Origin: Poriferisodalis sp026713105
GTDB taxonomy: Bacteria > Actinomycetota > Acidimicrobiia > Acidimicrobiales > Poriferisodalaceae
Assembly (NCBI GenBank): GCA_965115995.1
Contig: OZ220472.1
Span: 3,658,001-3,722,000, forward strand
Length of the DNA stretch: 64,000 bases
Direction of reading: 5' to 3'
Shown here: positions 42,881 to 52,294 of the stretch, in pieces
How the letters are laid out: every line of letters begins with the position of its first letter
Numbering within the stretch: the first letter of the stretch is position 1
Made by a program: the position numbers and the translations under genes
Notes under the pieces: generated by a model
Told to the model about the DNA's origin: nothing
Databases searched by the model: none
What the model saw: only the letters and a program-made list of their open reading frames with translations

Positions 42881-45721
42881 ATGGCCACTTCTCTCGTCAT
42901 CGTCGAGTCGCCCGCGAAGGCGCGCACGATCTCGCGCTTTTTGGGCGACGAGTACGTGGTGGAGTCTTCGGTGGGCCACATCCGGGACTTGCCTCGCAAT
43001 GCCTCCGAGGTGCCTGCCGCCTACAAGTCCGAGTCGTGGGCGACGCTGGGCGTCAACCCCGACGACGGCTTCAAGCCGGTCTACGTGGTGACGGCGCGTG
43101 ATCAGGTTCGACGGTTGAAATCGCTGCTGCGCGACGCCGACGAGCTCTATCTCGCCACCGATGAGGACCGCGAGGGCGAAGCCATCGCTTGGCACCTGCT
43201 CGAGGTGCTGAACCCGCAGATTCCTGTGCGCCGCATGGTGTTCCACGAGATCACCGCCGCCGCCATCCGCGCGGCCATCGACAACCCGCGTGACCTCGAC
43301 CGGCGGCTGGTGGATGCGCAGGAGGCTCGGCGCATCTTTGACCGTCTCTACGGCTATGAGGTCTCGCCGGTGCTGTGGCGCAAGGTGGCGCCGCGGCTGT
43401 CCGCGGGGCGGGTGCAGAGCGTGGCCAACCGCCTCATCGTGGAACGCGAGCGCGAGCGCATGGCATTTCGGGCTGCTGAGTACTGGAGCATCACTGCGAC
43501 GCTTGACACTGGGTCGGGCGCGGCGGCCGGTGGCACGGGTGGCGGCGACGCGGGTGCCGGTGCCCGCAGCGGTGCGGCGCCTGGTGCGTCTCGCTCGGCG
43601 GAGCGGTTTGATGCTTCGCTGGTTTCGTTGAACGCGCAGCGGGTTGCTACCGGCCGTGATTTCAACCAGCAGGGTGAGCTGCGCTCGGGTGACATCGCTG
43701 TGCTCGACGCGGGTGCTGCGGCGTCGCTTGCCGACGCTCTCACCGGGGCGCCGTTCACCGTGAGCTCCCGGGAGTCCAAGCCTTACCGGCGCCGACCGCC
43801 GGCACCATTTATCACCTCCACCTTGCAGCAGGCTGCTGGTGCACGGCTGGGCTTCTCGGCCTCGCGCACCATGGCGGCTGCCCAGCGGCTGTATGAAAAC
43901 GGCCGCATCACCTACATGCGCACCGACAGCACCACGCTGTCGGCTCAGGCGCTCGACGCGGCTCGGCGCATCGTCGCGGGCCGCTATGGCAGCGAGAACC
44001 TCCCGCCCAAACCTCGCACCTATACCCGCAAGGTCAAGAACGCTCAGGAAGCGCACGAGGCGATCCGCCCCGCCGGCGAGAGCTGGCCCGCTCCCGGCGG
44101 CGTCGACGACCTGGGGGGCGATGCGTCGCGCCTCTACGACTTGGTGTGGCAGCGCACCGTCGCCAGCCAGATGATCGACGCCACCGGCGAGACCGTCACC
44201 ATCAAGCTGGCGGGCACTGCCGTATGCGACCTGGCGCCTGCCCTCGCGCCGGCCAACGGGGCCGGACCGGGCCGCCACAGCGTCGAGCTGTCCGCCGCTG
44301 GGACGGTGGTGCGCAGCCCGGGCTTCCGGCTGGTGTACGCACCGCCCCCCACCGGCACCGACGAGGAGCCCGAGCGCATCCTGCCCGACATCGACGCCGG
44401 CGATTCGGCCACCGCGTTGGCGCTCGAGCCCGCTTCCCACAACACGAGCCCGCCAGCCCGCTTCACCGAGGCATCGCTGGTGCGGCGGCTCGAGGAACTC
44501 GGCGTCGGCCGCCCAAGCACCTACGCCAGCATCATCGAGACCATCCAGGCGCGTGGCTACGTGTGGAAGAAGGGCTCCTCGCTGGTGCCGGCGTTCACGG
44601 CGTTCGCCACGGTGGGCCTGATGGAGCGGCACTTCGACCGCCTGGTCGACTATGCGCTGACCGCCCGCATGGAGGAAGACCTCGACGAGATCGCGAGCGG
44701 CGAGCGCGATGCGGAGCCTTGGCTGACCGAGTTCTACTTCGGCGACAAGCAAGCGCCCACGTCCGAGGCGGCGGGCGGCTTGCGCTACCTCGTTTCGGAT
44801 GACCGGCTGGCAGACATCGACGCGGCGCAGATCAACAGCATTCCCATCGGCATCGACGACGAGGGTGAGCCGGTGGTCGCCCGGGTGGGCCGATTCGGCC
44901 CGTACCTTCGACGCGGCGACGCCACCCGGCCGCTGCCCGACGACCTTGCGCCCGACGAGCTGACGATCGAACGAGCACTCGCGCTGCTCGACGAACCCAC
45001 CGAGCGCGTGCTGGGCACCGACGCCGACACCGGCCTCGACATCATCGTGCGGCCGGGCCGGTTCGGCCCCTACGTCTCGGTGGGGCGGCCCGACGAGGTC
45101 GACGAGCGCCCCCGCACGGCATCGCTGCTGAGCCATCACACACCCGAGACGATCACGCTCGACGACGCCCTGCAGCTGCTCACGCTGCCGCGGACGGTGG
45201 GAGTCGATCCTGCGGACGGGGCGGAGATCACGGTTCGCAACGGGCGGTTCGGTCCGTACCTGACGAAGGCAGCGGTGGGCGAGGCCAAAGACGAGAACCG
45301 CAGCCTCGAGTCCGAAGCGCAGCTCTTCACGCTGACCCTGGAAGAAGCGCTGACGCTGCTGGCTCAGCCCCGGCGCCGGCGCGGCCAGCAAGCGACGAAT
45401 GCGGGTCGTGAGATCGGCACCGACCCCGACAGCGGCAAGCCGATGGTGCTCAGGGACGGCCGTTTCGGGCCGTACGTGACCGACGGTGAGTACAACGCCT
45501 CGCTGCGCCAGGGCGACGACGCCGAGACACTGACCGTCGAGCGAGCGGCGGAGCTGCTGGCGATGCGACGTGCGAGGGGACCGGCCAAGAAACGTGCGGC
45601 CCGCCGCAAGCAGCCCACCAAGAAGAAGGCGGCCAAGAAGAAGGCAGCCAAGAAGCGGGCGGCCAAGAAATCGCCTGCGAAGAAGAAACCGGCGAAAAAG
45701 TCAGACACTCCCGGCTCCTAG
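42881..45721 (+). CDS. topA: DNA topoisomerase I
   Basis: A 946-residue type IA topoisomerase that relaxes negative supercoils. The Toprim domain starts at once (LVIVESPAKARTISRFLGDE) and holds the acidic triad in ATDEDREGEAIAWHL. The catalytic tyrosine is Tyr345 in GRITYMRTDST. The C-terminal third carries several GRFGPYV/FGPYL repeats typical of actinobacterial enzymes, and the last 45 residues are a lysine/alanine tail (KKKAAKKKAAKKRAAKKSPA) for DNA binding. No zinc-finger cysteines are seen, as expected for this group. A Gly/Ala-rich insertion near residues 200-240 is unusual. ATG 42881 is preferred over the frame's earlier ATG because the Toprim strand starts directly after it. Confidence 0.95.
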   Translation: MATSLVIVESPAKARTISRFLGDEYVVESSVGHIRDLPRNASEVPAAYKSESWATLGVNPDDGFKPVYVVTARDQVRRLKSLLRDADELYLATDEDREGEAIAWHLLEVLNPQIPVRRMVFHEITAAAIRAAIDNPRDLDRRLVDAQEARRIFDRLYGYEVSPVLWRKVAPRLSAGRVQSVANRLIVERERERMAFRAAEYWSITATLDTGSGAAAGGTGGGDAGAGARSGAAPGASRSAERFDASLVSLNAQRVATGRDFNQQGELRSGDIAVLDAGAAASLADALTGAPFTVSSRESKPYRRRPPAPFITSTLQQAAGARLGFSASRTMAAAQRLYENGRITYMRTDSTTLSAQALDAARRIVAGRYGSENLPPKPRTYTRKVKNAQEAHEAIRPAGESWPAPGGVDDLGGDASRLYDLVWQRTVASQMIDATGETVTIKLAGTAVCDLAPALAPANGAGPGRHSVELSAAGTVVRSPGFRLVYAPPPTGTDEEPERILPDIDAGDSATALALEPASHNTSPPARFTEASLVRRLEELGVGRPSTYASIIETIQARGYVWKKGSSLVPAFTAFATVGLMERHFDRLVDYALTARMEEDLDEIASGERDAEPWLTEFYFGDKQAPTSEAAGGLRYLVSDDRLADIDAAQINSIPIGIDDEGEPVVARVGRFGPYLRRGDATRPLPDDLAPDELTIERALALLDEPTERVLGTDADTGLDIIVRPGRFGPYVSVGRPDEVDERPRTASLLSHHTPETITLDDALQLLTLPRTVGVDPADGAEITVRNGRFGPYLTKAAVGEAKDENRSLESEAQLFTLTLEEALTLLAQPRRRRGQQATNAGREIGTDPDSGKPMVLRDGRFGPYVTDGEYNASLRQGDDAETLTVERAAELLAMRRARGPAKKRAARRKQPTKKKAAKKKAAKKRAAKKSPAKKKPAKKSDTPGS

Positions 45722-45862
45722 ATCAAGCGCGGATTGGCAGACCTTCTCGTCGCGCTGCCTGTTGCTTCCCGCTCTTGTTCCCAATGCTCATGTGATTGGG
45801 CTCACGGGCCGCTCGGGCCACGGCTTCGCCATTTGGCTCAGCCTCCTAGCCTGCTGAGTGCC

Positions 45863-47347
45863 ATGAGTTCGGATAGCTCGAACCCCTCGTTCGACGGCTC
45901 GGACGCGTCCGATGTTGACGCTGGGACCGGCAATGGAAGCGATGACGAGGCTCCGCGGCCCGGATTATTCGCAGCGCCGGGATTCCTGCGCCTGTGGGTG
46001 GCGCAGGTCGTCAGCTCGTTCGGCGACTGGATCGGGCTGCTTGCCACCATCGAGGTGGCGCGGCGCATCGGCGGCGACCAGCCGGGTTCGGCCATCGCAT
46101 TGGTGGTGACGGCACGGGTGCTGCCGGGTTTCTTCTTGGCGTCGGCGGGCGGCATCATCGTGGACCGCTTCAACCGCAAGCGGCTGCTGGTCATCTGCGA
46201 CATCGCGCGGGCCAGCGTGCTGCTGACGATCCCATTCATCGACCGGGTGTGGCTGCTGGTGCTGGCATCGCTGGCCCTCGAACTGGCCACCTCGCTGTGG
46301 AGCCCGGCCAAGGAGGCGATCGTCCCCAACATCGTGCCCGCCCGGCACCTCACCGCCGCCAACTCGCTGGGCCTGGTGGCCGCTTACGGCACGTTCCCGC
46401 TGGGCGCCGCCGCCTTTGCCGCCATGGCGAAGCTGGGCGAGCTGATCGGCTGGACCGATATCGGCCAGGTGGAAATGTCGCTGGTCCTCGACTCGGCGAC
46501 GTTCCTGATCGCCGCAGCAATCATCGCGACGCTGCCGCTCTCCTCGCACATCACCGCCGCGCACGCCAAGCGCGACACCGGCCGCCGCGTCGACTGGCGC
46601 CAAGGCTTCCGCGAGCTGCGCGAAGGCTGGGACTTCATCGCCCTCAACCCGCAAGTCCGCGCCGTGCTCGTGGGCTTGGGCACCGGCATGATCGGCGGCG
46701 GGATGCTGGTGCCGCTCGGCGCGGTCTACAACGACGAGGTGCTCGGCGCCGGCAGCGCCGGCTTCAGCTCGATCCTGGTGGCGATGGGCCTCGGCGTGGG
46801 CGGCGGGGTGGCGTTGGTGACGCTGCTGCAGAGCGCCGCGAACTATCTGGGCCGCCAGTCCGCGTTGGCTGCGGAAGGGCGTGCCCGCCTCTTTGTGTTC
46901 TCGGTGTTCCTCGCCGGTGCGTCGCTGATGTTTGCCGCCTCGGCGTCCATCACGCTGTTGGTGCTCGGGGGGGTCCTGCTGCTTGGGCTGGCTGCGGGGT
47001 CGGTGTATGTCACCGGGCTGACGCTGCTGCACGAGAACGTGGAGGAGGTGCTGCGTGGGCGGGTCTTTGCGGCCATGTACACGCTGGTGCGGTTCTGCCT
47101 GCTCATCTCCATGGCGGCCGGCGGGTTCTTGTCTGACGGCTTCCAGTGGCTCTTTGACGTCGTGTTCAACAACGAGATCTCCATCGGCGGCTCAGTGCTG
47201 GCACTGCCCGGCGTGCGAGGTGCCCTGTGGCTGGGAGCTCTGCTGATCCTGATGGCGGGCGTCCTGGCTGGGATCTCACTGCGCAGCCGACGTGGCGAGG
47301 GGCGCAGGGCGCCGCACGCCGCAGGCAGCGCCGGGGACAGCGCATGA
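45863..47347 (+). CDS. MFS transporter
   Basis: A 494-residue major facilitator protein of the exporter type resembling EntS-like families. The first 35 residues are acidic and Ser-rich and lie before the first membrane segment (FLRLWVAQVVSSFGDWIGLL). Typical MFS features are the cytoplasmic loop GGIIVDRFNRKRLLVICDIA and about 12 hydrophobic segments. ATG 45863 follows a TAGCCT box by ten bases; the longer frame from 45734 is rejected. Its stop overlaps the tmk start (ATGA), so the two are cotranscribed. The substrate is unknown. Confidence 0.87.
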   Translation: MSSDSSNPSFDGSDASDVDAGTGNGSDDEAPRPGLFAAPGFLRLWVAQVVSSFGDWIGLLATIEVARRIGGDQPGSAIALVVTARVLPGFFLASAGGIIVDRFNRKRLLVICDIARASVLLTIPFIDRVWLLVLASLALELATSLWSPAKEAIVPNIVPARHLTAANSLGLVAAYGTFPLGAAAFAAMAKLGELIGWTDIGQVEMSLVLDSATFLIAAAIIATLPLSSHITAAHAKRDTGRRVDWRQGFRELREGWDFIALNPQVRAVLVGLGTGMIGGGMLVPLGAVYNDEVLGAGSAGFSSILVAMGLGVGGGVALVTLLQSAANYLGRQSALAAEGRARLFVFSVFLAGASLMFAASASITLLVLGGVLLLGLAAGSVYVTGLTLLHENVEEVLRGRVFAAMYTLVRFCLLISMAAGGFLSDGFQWLFDVVFNNEISIGGSVLALPGVRGALWLGALLILMAGVLAGISLRSRRGEGRRAPHAAGSAGDSA

Positions 47348-48078
47348 GTGCCCGAGGCCGCTACATCGCGCTGGAAGGCTTCGACGGCAGCGGCAAGTCG
47401 ACCCAGGCAGAGATGCTGGCAACCCACCTCGATGCCGTCGCCACCCGTGAGCCAGGCGGGACGCCGCTCGGCGCTTCGCTGCGTGAGGTGCTGTTGCATT
47501 CGCCGTCAGAGAATGCGCCCGCAGCGCGCACCGAAGCGCTGCTGTTTGCCGCTGATCGATCCCAGCACATCGCCACGGTGGTTGCGCCGGCACTCGAAGC
47601 GGGCCGAGACGTCGTGACCGACCGTTCCTATGGCTCGACTCTGGCGTACCAGGGCTATGGCCGGGGGTTGCCTCTCGACGATCTCCGTGACCTGATCGAC
47701 TACGCCTCCCGCCGACCGGCGGGCGCGTCGAGCGAACTGCCCGAGATCATCCTGCCCGACGTCGTCGTGCTGCTCGATGTGCCGCTGGTCGACGCGGATC
47801 GACGTGTGCACCATCTCGATCGCGTCGGCGGCGAGCAGATGTCGTTGCTGGAGTCTGGTTCGACGGCTGATCCCGAGGCGGGACAGTCCGGAAGCGACGG
47901 GCCGGATCGGCTGGAGGGCGAAGCGCTGCAGTTCGCGCTGCGGGTGTGGCGCAGCTACCGCGAGCTGTGCAATGCAGAACCTGATCGCTGGGTCCGCGTG
48001 GATGCCGCCGGCAGCGTCAGCAAGGTTGCCGAGCGGGTGCGCGCGGCGGTTGCCGAGCATCCCGCGATGGCGGATTGA
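47344..48078 (+). CDS. tmk: Thymidylate kinase
   Basis: A 244-residue kinase that phosphorylates dTMP to dTDP. The P-loop is GFDGSGKST (residues 12-20), followed by the TREPGGTPLG loop that binds dTMP, and DRSYGSTLAYQGYGRGLP with the DRY-like catalytic Arg. The lid region holds an extra acidic, Gly/Ser-rich segment (SGSTADPEAGQSGSDGPD), making the protein about 30 residues longer than usual. ATG 47344 overlaps the stop of the MFS gene, and the holB-like gene follows after ten bases; tmk-holB pairing is common in actinobacteria. Confidence 0.93.
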   Translation: MSARGRYIALEGFDGSGKSTQAEMLATHLDAVATREPGGTPLGASLREVLLHSPSENAPAARTEALLFAADRSQHIATVVAPALEAGRDVVTDRSYGSTLAYQGYGRGLPLDDLRDLIDYASRRPAGASSELPEIILPDVVVLLDVPLVDADRRVHHLDRVGGEQMSLLESGSTADPEAGQSGSDGPDRLEGEALQFALRVWRSYRELCNAEPDRWVRVDAAGSVSKVAERVRAAVAEHPAMAD

Positions 48079-48088
48079 GGCGTTCGCG

Positions 48089-49525
48089 GTGGCATCACAA
48101 GCCGGCGGCCCATCCGATACCGAGAGTTCAGACGAGCCGCCTGGCGCCGAAGACCCAGCCGAGGCCCCGGCCACGTCTGAGCCGCCTCGCGCAGCCGAGC
48201 CCGCCCCGCTGTCGCTGTTCGACTTCGGAGATGAGCCTGCGGCTCCGCCACCCCCCACTCCCGATCCGCCGCCGCCGGAGCCCGCATCCAAGCCCGCGTC
48301 CACTGCTGACGTCCCAGCCGCCCCCGCGGTCGCGCCGCTCCCGGTTCAACCTGACCGGTCGGAGCCGGCGGCTGAATCGACACCAGCTAGAGCCGAGCGT
48401 GCAGCGGCGACACCTGCCGCCGCTGAGGCCCCGGTTCCCGCTGCCCGATCAACGCTCAATGAGTCGCCGACCGACGAGCCGCCGGTCGGCAACCTGCTCG
48501 ACGGCATCGCCGGTCAGCCCGCAGCCGTTGACCGCCTGCGGGCAGCGCTTGCCTCGCCGCTGCCGGCGTACCTGTTCGTCGGCCCCGCGGGTGCCGGGCT
48601 GCGCAGCGCGGCCTGCCGGTTTGCGGGCGAACTGCTGGCGGCGCGCAGCGCGACCCCCGAGCGTGAGCGCCGCCTTGCGCTCGCCGAGCAGCATCCCGAC
48701 CTGCTCGTGTTCGACCGTGTCGGCGCAGCCATGACGGCCGGGCAGGCTCGCGACGCCGTGCGCGCCGCCGCTGCAGCGCCCGTGTCCGGCGAGCAGAAGG
48801 TCATCGTGCTCAGCGACGTCGACCGCGCCGCGCAGAGCGCGCCGATCCTGCTCAAGTCGGTCGAGGAGCCGCCGCCGTCGACGGTGTTCGTGCTGCTCGC
48901 CGAGGAGGTCAACCGGTCGATGGAGACGCTGGCCTCGCGCTGCGCACGCGTCGACTTCGAGGCGCTGGGCGAATCCGACCTGCACGCAATCCTCGTCGCC
49001 GGGGGCGTCGAGGCTGGCCGTGCCAGCTTCGCCGTGGCCGCGGCCGGCGGCTCGATCGATCGTGCCCGCCTGCTCGCCTCCGACGACGACGCTGCTGTGC
49101 GGATCGAGACGTGGCGAGGGCTGCGGGGTTCGCTGAACGGCAGCGCGGCCGCGGCGATGGCCGCTGCGGACGCTGCGCTGGAGGCGACCGAGCAGGCAGC
49201 AGCGCCCCTCGAAGCCCGTCACGAGGCCGAGCGTGCGGCAGCCGATGAGCGGGCCGAGCTGTACGGGACGAACGTCGGCCGCAGCTCGCTCGACGAGCGC
49301 CACCGGCGTGAGCTGCGCCGCGTGCGCACCGACGAGCTGACGATGGGACTGGCAGTGCTGGCCGCACAGATCCGCGACGAAGCCAGCAGCGGCAACCTGC
49401 GGCCCGAGCCGGCCGCGGGGCAGCTCCACGCCATCGGCGACGCAGCCGAAGCACTGCGCTTCAACGCGAACCAGCGATTGGCCCTGGGCTGTCTGTTCAT
49501 CCGCCTCGGCCACTCACCCCGCTGA
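48089..49525 (+). CDS. holB: DNA polymerase III delta-prime subunit (clamp loader)
   Basis: A 478-residue protein. The first 130 residues are a low-complexity Pro/Ala/Glu-rich region with no counterpart in E. coli HolB. The clamp-loader AAA+ domain then begins (LLDGIAGQPAAVDRLRAALA). Its P-loop is degenerate, GPAGAGLRSAA without the lysine, as expected for delta-prime, which does not hydrolyse ATP. The SRC motif is present (LASRCARVDF). GTG 48089 is chosen because it follows the tmk stop closely and has GAGG at fair spacing; the frame is open further upstream inside tmk. It loads the sliding clamp together with DnaX and HolA. Confidence 0.85.
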   Translation: MASQAGGPSDTESSDEPPGAEDPAEAPATSEPPRAAEPAPLSLFDFGDEPAAPPPPTPDPPPPEPASKPASTADVPAAPAVAPLPVQPDRSEPAAESTPARAERAAATPAAAEAPVPAARSTLNESPTDEPPVGNLLDGIAGQPAAVDRLRAALASPLPAYLFVGPAGAGLRSAACRFAGELLAARSATPERERRLALAEQHPDLLVFDRVGAAMTAGQARDAVRAAAAAPVSGEQKVIVLSDVDRAAQSAPILLKSVEEPPPSTVFVLLAEEVNRSMETLASRCARVDFEALGESDLHAILVAGGVEAGRASFAVAAAGGSIDRARLLASDDDAAVRIETWRGLRGSLNGSAAAAMAAADAALEATEQAAAPLEARHEAERAAADERAELYGTNVGRSSLDERHRRELRRVRTDELTMGLAVLAAQIRDEASSGNLRPEPAAGQLHAIGDAAEALRFNANQRLALGCLFIRLGHSPR

Positions 49526-49558
49526 GACCCGCCGACGAGTCAGCCGCGGCAGCCGGCG

Positions 49559-49630
49559 AGCCCGAGGTGGGGATTGAACCCACGACCTGCTCTTTACGAG
49601 AGAGCCGCTCTGCCACTGAGCTACTCGGGC
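49559..49630 (-). tRNA. tRNA-Thr (anticodon CGT)
   Basis: On the minus strand the acceptor stem GCCCGAG pairs with CTCGGGC, the D arm is GCTCAGTGGCAGAGC, the anticodon stem GCTCT/AGAGC encloses the loop CTCGTAA with anticodon CGT, and the T arm is GTGGGTTCAATCCCAC. Discriminator base is U. CCA is not encoded. It reads the threonine codon ACG, frequent in a high-GC genome. Confidence 0.95.
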
Positions 49631-49996
49631 CGGAGTTGGTGCGAAGACAGGCGCCAAATTCGGCGCGTCGTTCTCAATCTTCGAATTGAGGTTCATGCCA
49701 GCGCTGTGTTGCGGGCGCTGAGGCTAGCGCGACGGTTCAGGAGTGCGTCTGTGCTTGTTTGGGCGCGTCCGCCATTTAGACGACGCTTGCAGTCGCTGAC
49801 CCCAATGTGGTCGGGGCGCAGTCGAGCGTTCGGGACTCGAGCCGGCAGGTGGGCCTCGTGGGGGTGCCTCTTGTTTCCCGCGGGTGTTCGCTGCGTTGAC
49901 TGGGCGCTCGGGTCGTGGCGTCGGCTGCCGGCGGCACATCGAACGGTGTGCGGACAAGTGTTTGCAATTGGCTGCGTACGTGTGTATGCTTGTCTC
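49631..49996. other. Intergenic region upstream of the DUF222-HNH gene
   Basis: About 365 bases between tRNA-Thr and the HNH gene. The last 35 bases hold a well-formed promoter: TTGCAA at 49962-49967, a 17-base spacer and TATGCT at 49985-49990, six bases before ATG 49997. The remainder has an open frame that does not look coding, and no repeat or attachment site was recognised. Confidence 0.5.
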
Positions 49997-51439
49997 ATGT
50001 TCGGCGACGTGATCCGCGAGTTGGCTCCCGGCCTTGTCGAAGGCTGCGAGACGGGCGACGGGCCCGATGCTGTGCGGAATGACGACGTGGGGGCATGGCC
50101 CGATCCGGCGTCGGTGTGGCGTCATGACGACGCAGCCGACGGGGCCGATTCGCTGCGGAGCGCCGGCCGCGGCGACGGGGCCGGCCGGCACGACGGTGCT
50201 GTGGGACTGGGCGGGCTGGGGTCATTGGGATACGGCGATCTGCAGGGCCTCGTGGTCGAGCTGGCCGCTGAACGGGCGCGCGTCGAGGGCCGCTATCTGG
50301 CGGCGGTGGCCGAGATGGCAGCGCGCCACGGCGCCCAGGCCGCGGCCTATGTGCTGCGCGACCAGACACGCCTGAACGCGTCCCAGGCCCGCAGCGAGGC
50401 CCGCCTGGCCGAAACCCTCGCCGCCGAAGGCATGACAGCCACATTGGACGCGATGCAGGCCGGCGAGATCGGCATGGCGCACGCCAAAGTGATCGCCCGC
50501 GAAGCCCCCAAGAAGCACCGCCGCAGCGAAGCGAGCTTTCTCGAGCTGTGCCGGGTCTATCCCTCCGACACCGTCGCCCGTCACCCGCTCGCGTATGAGA
50601 GCTTGGAGGTGTTCGCGGATCTCGACGCTGAGGCCGCCGCGAAGGACCTCAGCCCGCTCGACGCAGAACTCGCCCACCAGCATGCCCAGCGGTGGGGCTC
50701 GATGAAGCTCGGCGATGACGGCATGTGGCACCTCAACGGCACCTTCGACTTCCTCGCCGGACGCCACATCAACACCGCCCTGCAGGCCATGGTGCGCTCG
50801 CTTCGCCGCCGCGCCGACACCGCCGACAGCACGACTGCAGAACACGACGACGCAAACAGCGGCACAGAAGCTGACGGCTCCGGGGTTGTGCCGACTCGTG
50901 CGCAGCTCACCGCGGACGCGATCGCCGATCTGATCGCCGGCACCTCCAACACCCGGCGACGCAACACCAGCCTGGTGATCATCGCCGACTACGACGTCGT
51001 CAACGACCGGCTCGCCAACCCCCGCCTCGACGACGGCACACCACTGTCGGCCAAGATGGTTGCCGAACACGCCGTCGACGCCGACGTGTTGCCCGCAGTG
51101 TTCACATCAGACTGGTCCGAGCTCGCGCTGGGCCGCACACGCAACGCCAACGACGCCCAACGCCTCATCCTCGCCATCCGCGACGGCGGCTGCATCGGCT
51201 GCGACCTCACTTCCGAGCACACCGAATCCCACCACATCGACTACTACGAGAACGGCGGCCTCACCGAGGTACCCAACCTCGCATCACTGTGCCACCACTG
51301 CCACTCAAGCCTGCACCGACACAGCACACCCATCGACACACCACCCAACGGCAAACCCCGCCTCCAACAGCACAGCTACCCACCCACCCACCCCGACAGC
51401 ACAGACCCGAGCCGGCCCGACAGCACCGACCCGCCGTAA
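49997..51439 (+). CDS. DUF222 / HNH endonuclease domain protein (13E12-type)
   Basis: A 480-residue protein of the actinobacterial 13E12 repeat type. The DUF222 region spans about residues 60-320 (VVELAAERARVEGRYLAAVA, QARSEARLAETLA, GEIGMAHAKVIAREAPKK). The C-terminal HNH nuclease motif is intact: CIGCDLTSEHTESHHIDYYE, then GGLTEVPNLASLCHHCHSSL. A Pro/Thr/Ser-rich tail follows. Members occur in many copies in actinobacterial genomes and behave like mobile or selfish genes; their function is not settled. ATG 49997 is at the predicted transcription start, so the mRNA is leaderless. The gene lies 370 bases from tRNA-Thr. Confidence 0.85.
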   Translation: MFGDVIRELAPGLVEGCETGDGPDAVRNDDVGAWPDPASVWRHDDAADGADSLRSAGRGDGAGRHDGAVGLGGLGSLGYGDLQGLVVELAAERARVEGRYLAAVAEMAARHGAQAAAYVLRDQTRLNASQARSEARLAETLAAEGMTATLDAMQAGEIGMAHAKVIAREAPKKHRRSEASFLELCRVYPSDTVARHPLAYESLEVFADLDAEAAAKDLSPLDAELAHQHAQRWGSMKLGDDGMWHLNGTFDFLAGRHINTALQAMVRSLRRRADTADSTTAEHDDANSGTEADGSGVVPTRAQLTADAIADLIAGTSNTRRRNTSLVIIADYDVVNDRLANPRLDDGTPLSAKMVAEHAVDADVLPAVFTSDWSELALGRTRNANDAQRLILAIRDGGCIGCDLTSEHTESHHIDYYENGGLTEVPNLASLCHHCHSSLHRHSTPIDTPPNGKPRLQQHSYPPTHPDSTDPSRPDSTDPP

Positions 51440-51497
51440 GCACCACCCCACGGCCCGCCCCGCCGAACACCGCCCGTGGGAGGCGGGTCGGTTGTGG

Positions 51498-52154
51498 CTA
51501 TCGCAGGGAGAACGGCGGGTAGCGGTCGGTGATGAGCAGCCACATGTAGGCCCCGACCCGCAGCCCCCAGCGGTGCACGCCCAGCACGAATGTGAAGAGC
51601 TCTCGTGGGTAGCGGCCGGTGAAGATGATGGCGATCCATGCCAGCACCACGCAGATGATCGCTGCCACGGCGAGCACCGCCAGCACGATGTAGTGCGGGA
51701 TTGCCAGCAGCCACTTGACCAAGGGCAGCCAGCGGTTCAGGTCCCGGGACGCGTCGGGATAGTCGAGGTCGAGATGTACTGCCTGCTCCTCGTCGGTGGA
51801 GGGGTACTCGTCTCGCATCAGCGACGCGTAGGCGTTGACGCGTGCGGTGAACCGCATCAGCTCGAGGTTCCAATCGAACCACCAGCGGGGGTACTTGCGT
51901 CGGAACAGCAGCATGAGCAGCGACGGCCCGAACAGCCCGCCGGCTGTGACGGCCGCTGCCACGTTCGCCTGACCAGGATTCCAGTTGCTGGCGATGGAGC
52001 CAGAGACCAGGCCCGCAAGGATCGCGATGGGAATGACCAGGATGATGCGGAAGAACGTCTTGGCCCGGCTGAGCCCAGCCTCGGGATAGTCGACATCCAG
52101 CCTGGCCGGGTAGCTGTGCTCCATAGAACCGCCTGTGCTGCCGGCATCCGACAT
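51498..52154 (-). CDS. DUF4389 membrane protein
   Basis: A 218-residue membrane protein with two DUF4389-like halves. Each contains a YPARLDVDYPEAGLSRAKTF or LDLDYPDASRDLNRWLPLVK start, a hydrophobic pair of helices, and a (W)xxxxTxRYP segment (IAIIFTGRYPRELFTFVLG; LLITDRYPPFSL). Four or so transmembrane helices are seen. ATG 52154 has GAGGAGA eight bases upstream. The function of the family is unknown. It stands alone, convergent with the HNH gene. Confidence 0.8.
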   Translation of the reverse strand: MSDAGSTGGSMEHSYPARLDVDYPEAGLSRAKTFFRIILVIPIAILAGLVSGSIASNWNPGQANVAAAVTAGGLFGPSLLMLLFRRKYPRWWFDWNLELMRFTARVNAYASLMRDEYPSTDEEQAVHLDLDYPDASRDLNRWLPLVKWLLAIPHYIVLAVLAVAAIICVVLAWIAIIFTGRYPRELFTFVLGVHRWGLRVGAYMWLLITDRYPPFSLR

Positions 52155-52281
52155 GAATGTGTCTCCTCATTTGTGCCAGTCCGGGAGCTTAGTTGGGCAG
52201 CTTCCGCTCGATAACCACCGCTATTGCCGGTAGTCCGTTCATCCGGGCAGCTCCGCCCGGGGTTCCGGCGCAGTCGGCCAC

Positions 52282-52287
52282 TAATAT
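52282..52287 (+). promoter_or_regulatory. -10 box of the 44-codon membrane protein gene
   Basis: TAATAT, the closest to consensus among the -10 boxes of the window, ends seven bases before ATG 52295 and there is no Shine-Dalgarno sequence. Confidence 0.5.
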
Positions 52288-52294
52288 CTGCGTC

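Noticed and set aside
41978..45391. Very long open frame on the minus strand opposite DUF368 and topA
   Set aside because: Its residues are rich in Arg, His, Gln and Pro with no family signal, while the plus strand encodes a clearly conserved topoisomerase. It is a product of high third-position GC.
49574..49996. Upstream extension of the DUF222-HNH frame
   Set aside because: It would run through tRNA-Thr and a promoter that starts transcription at ATG 49997, and the encoded residues match no family.
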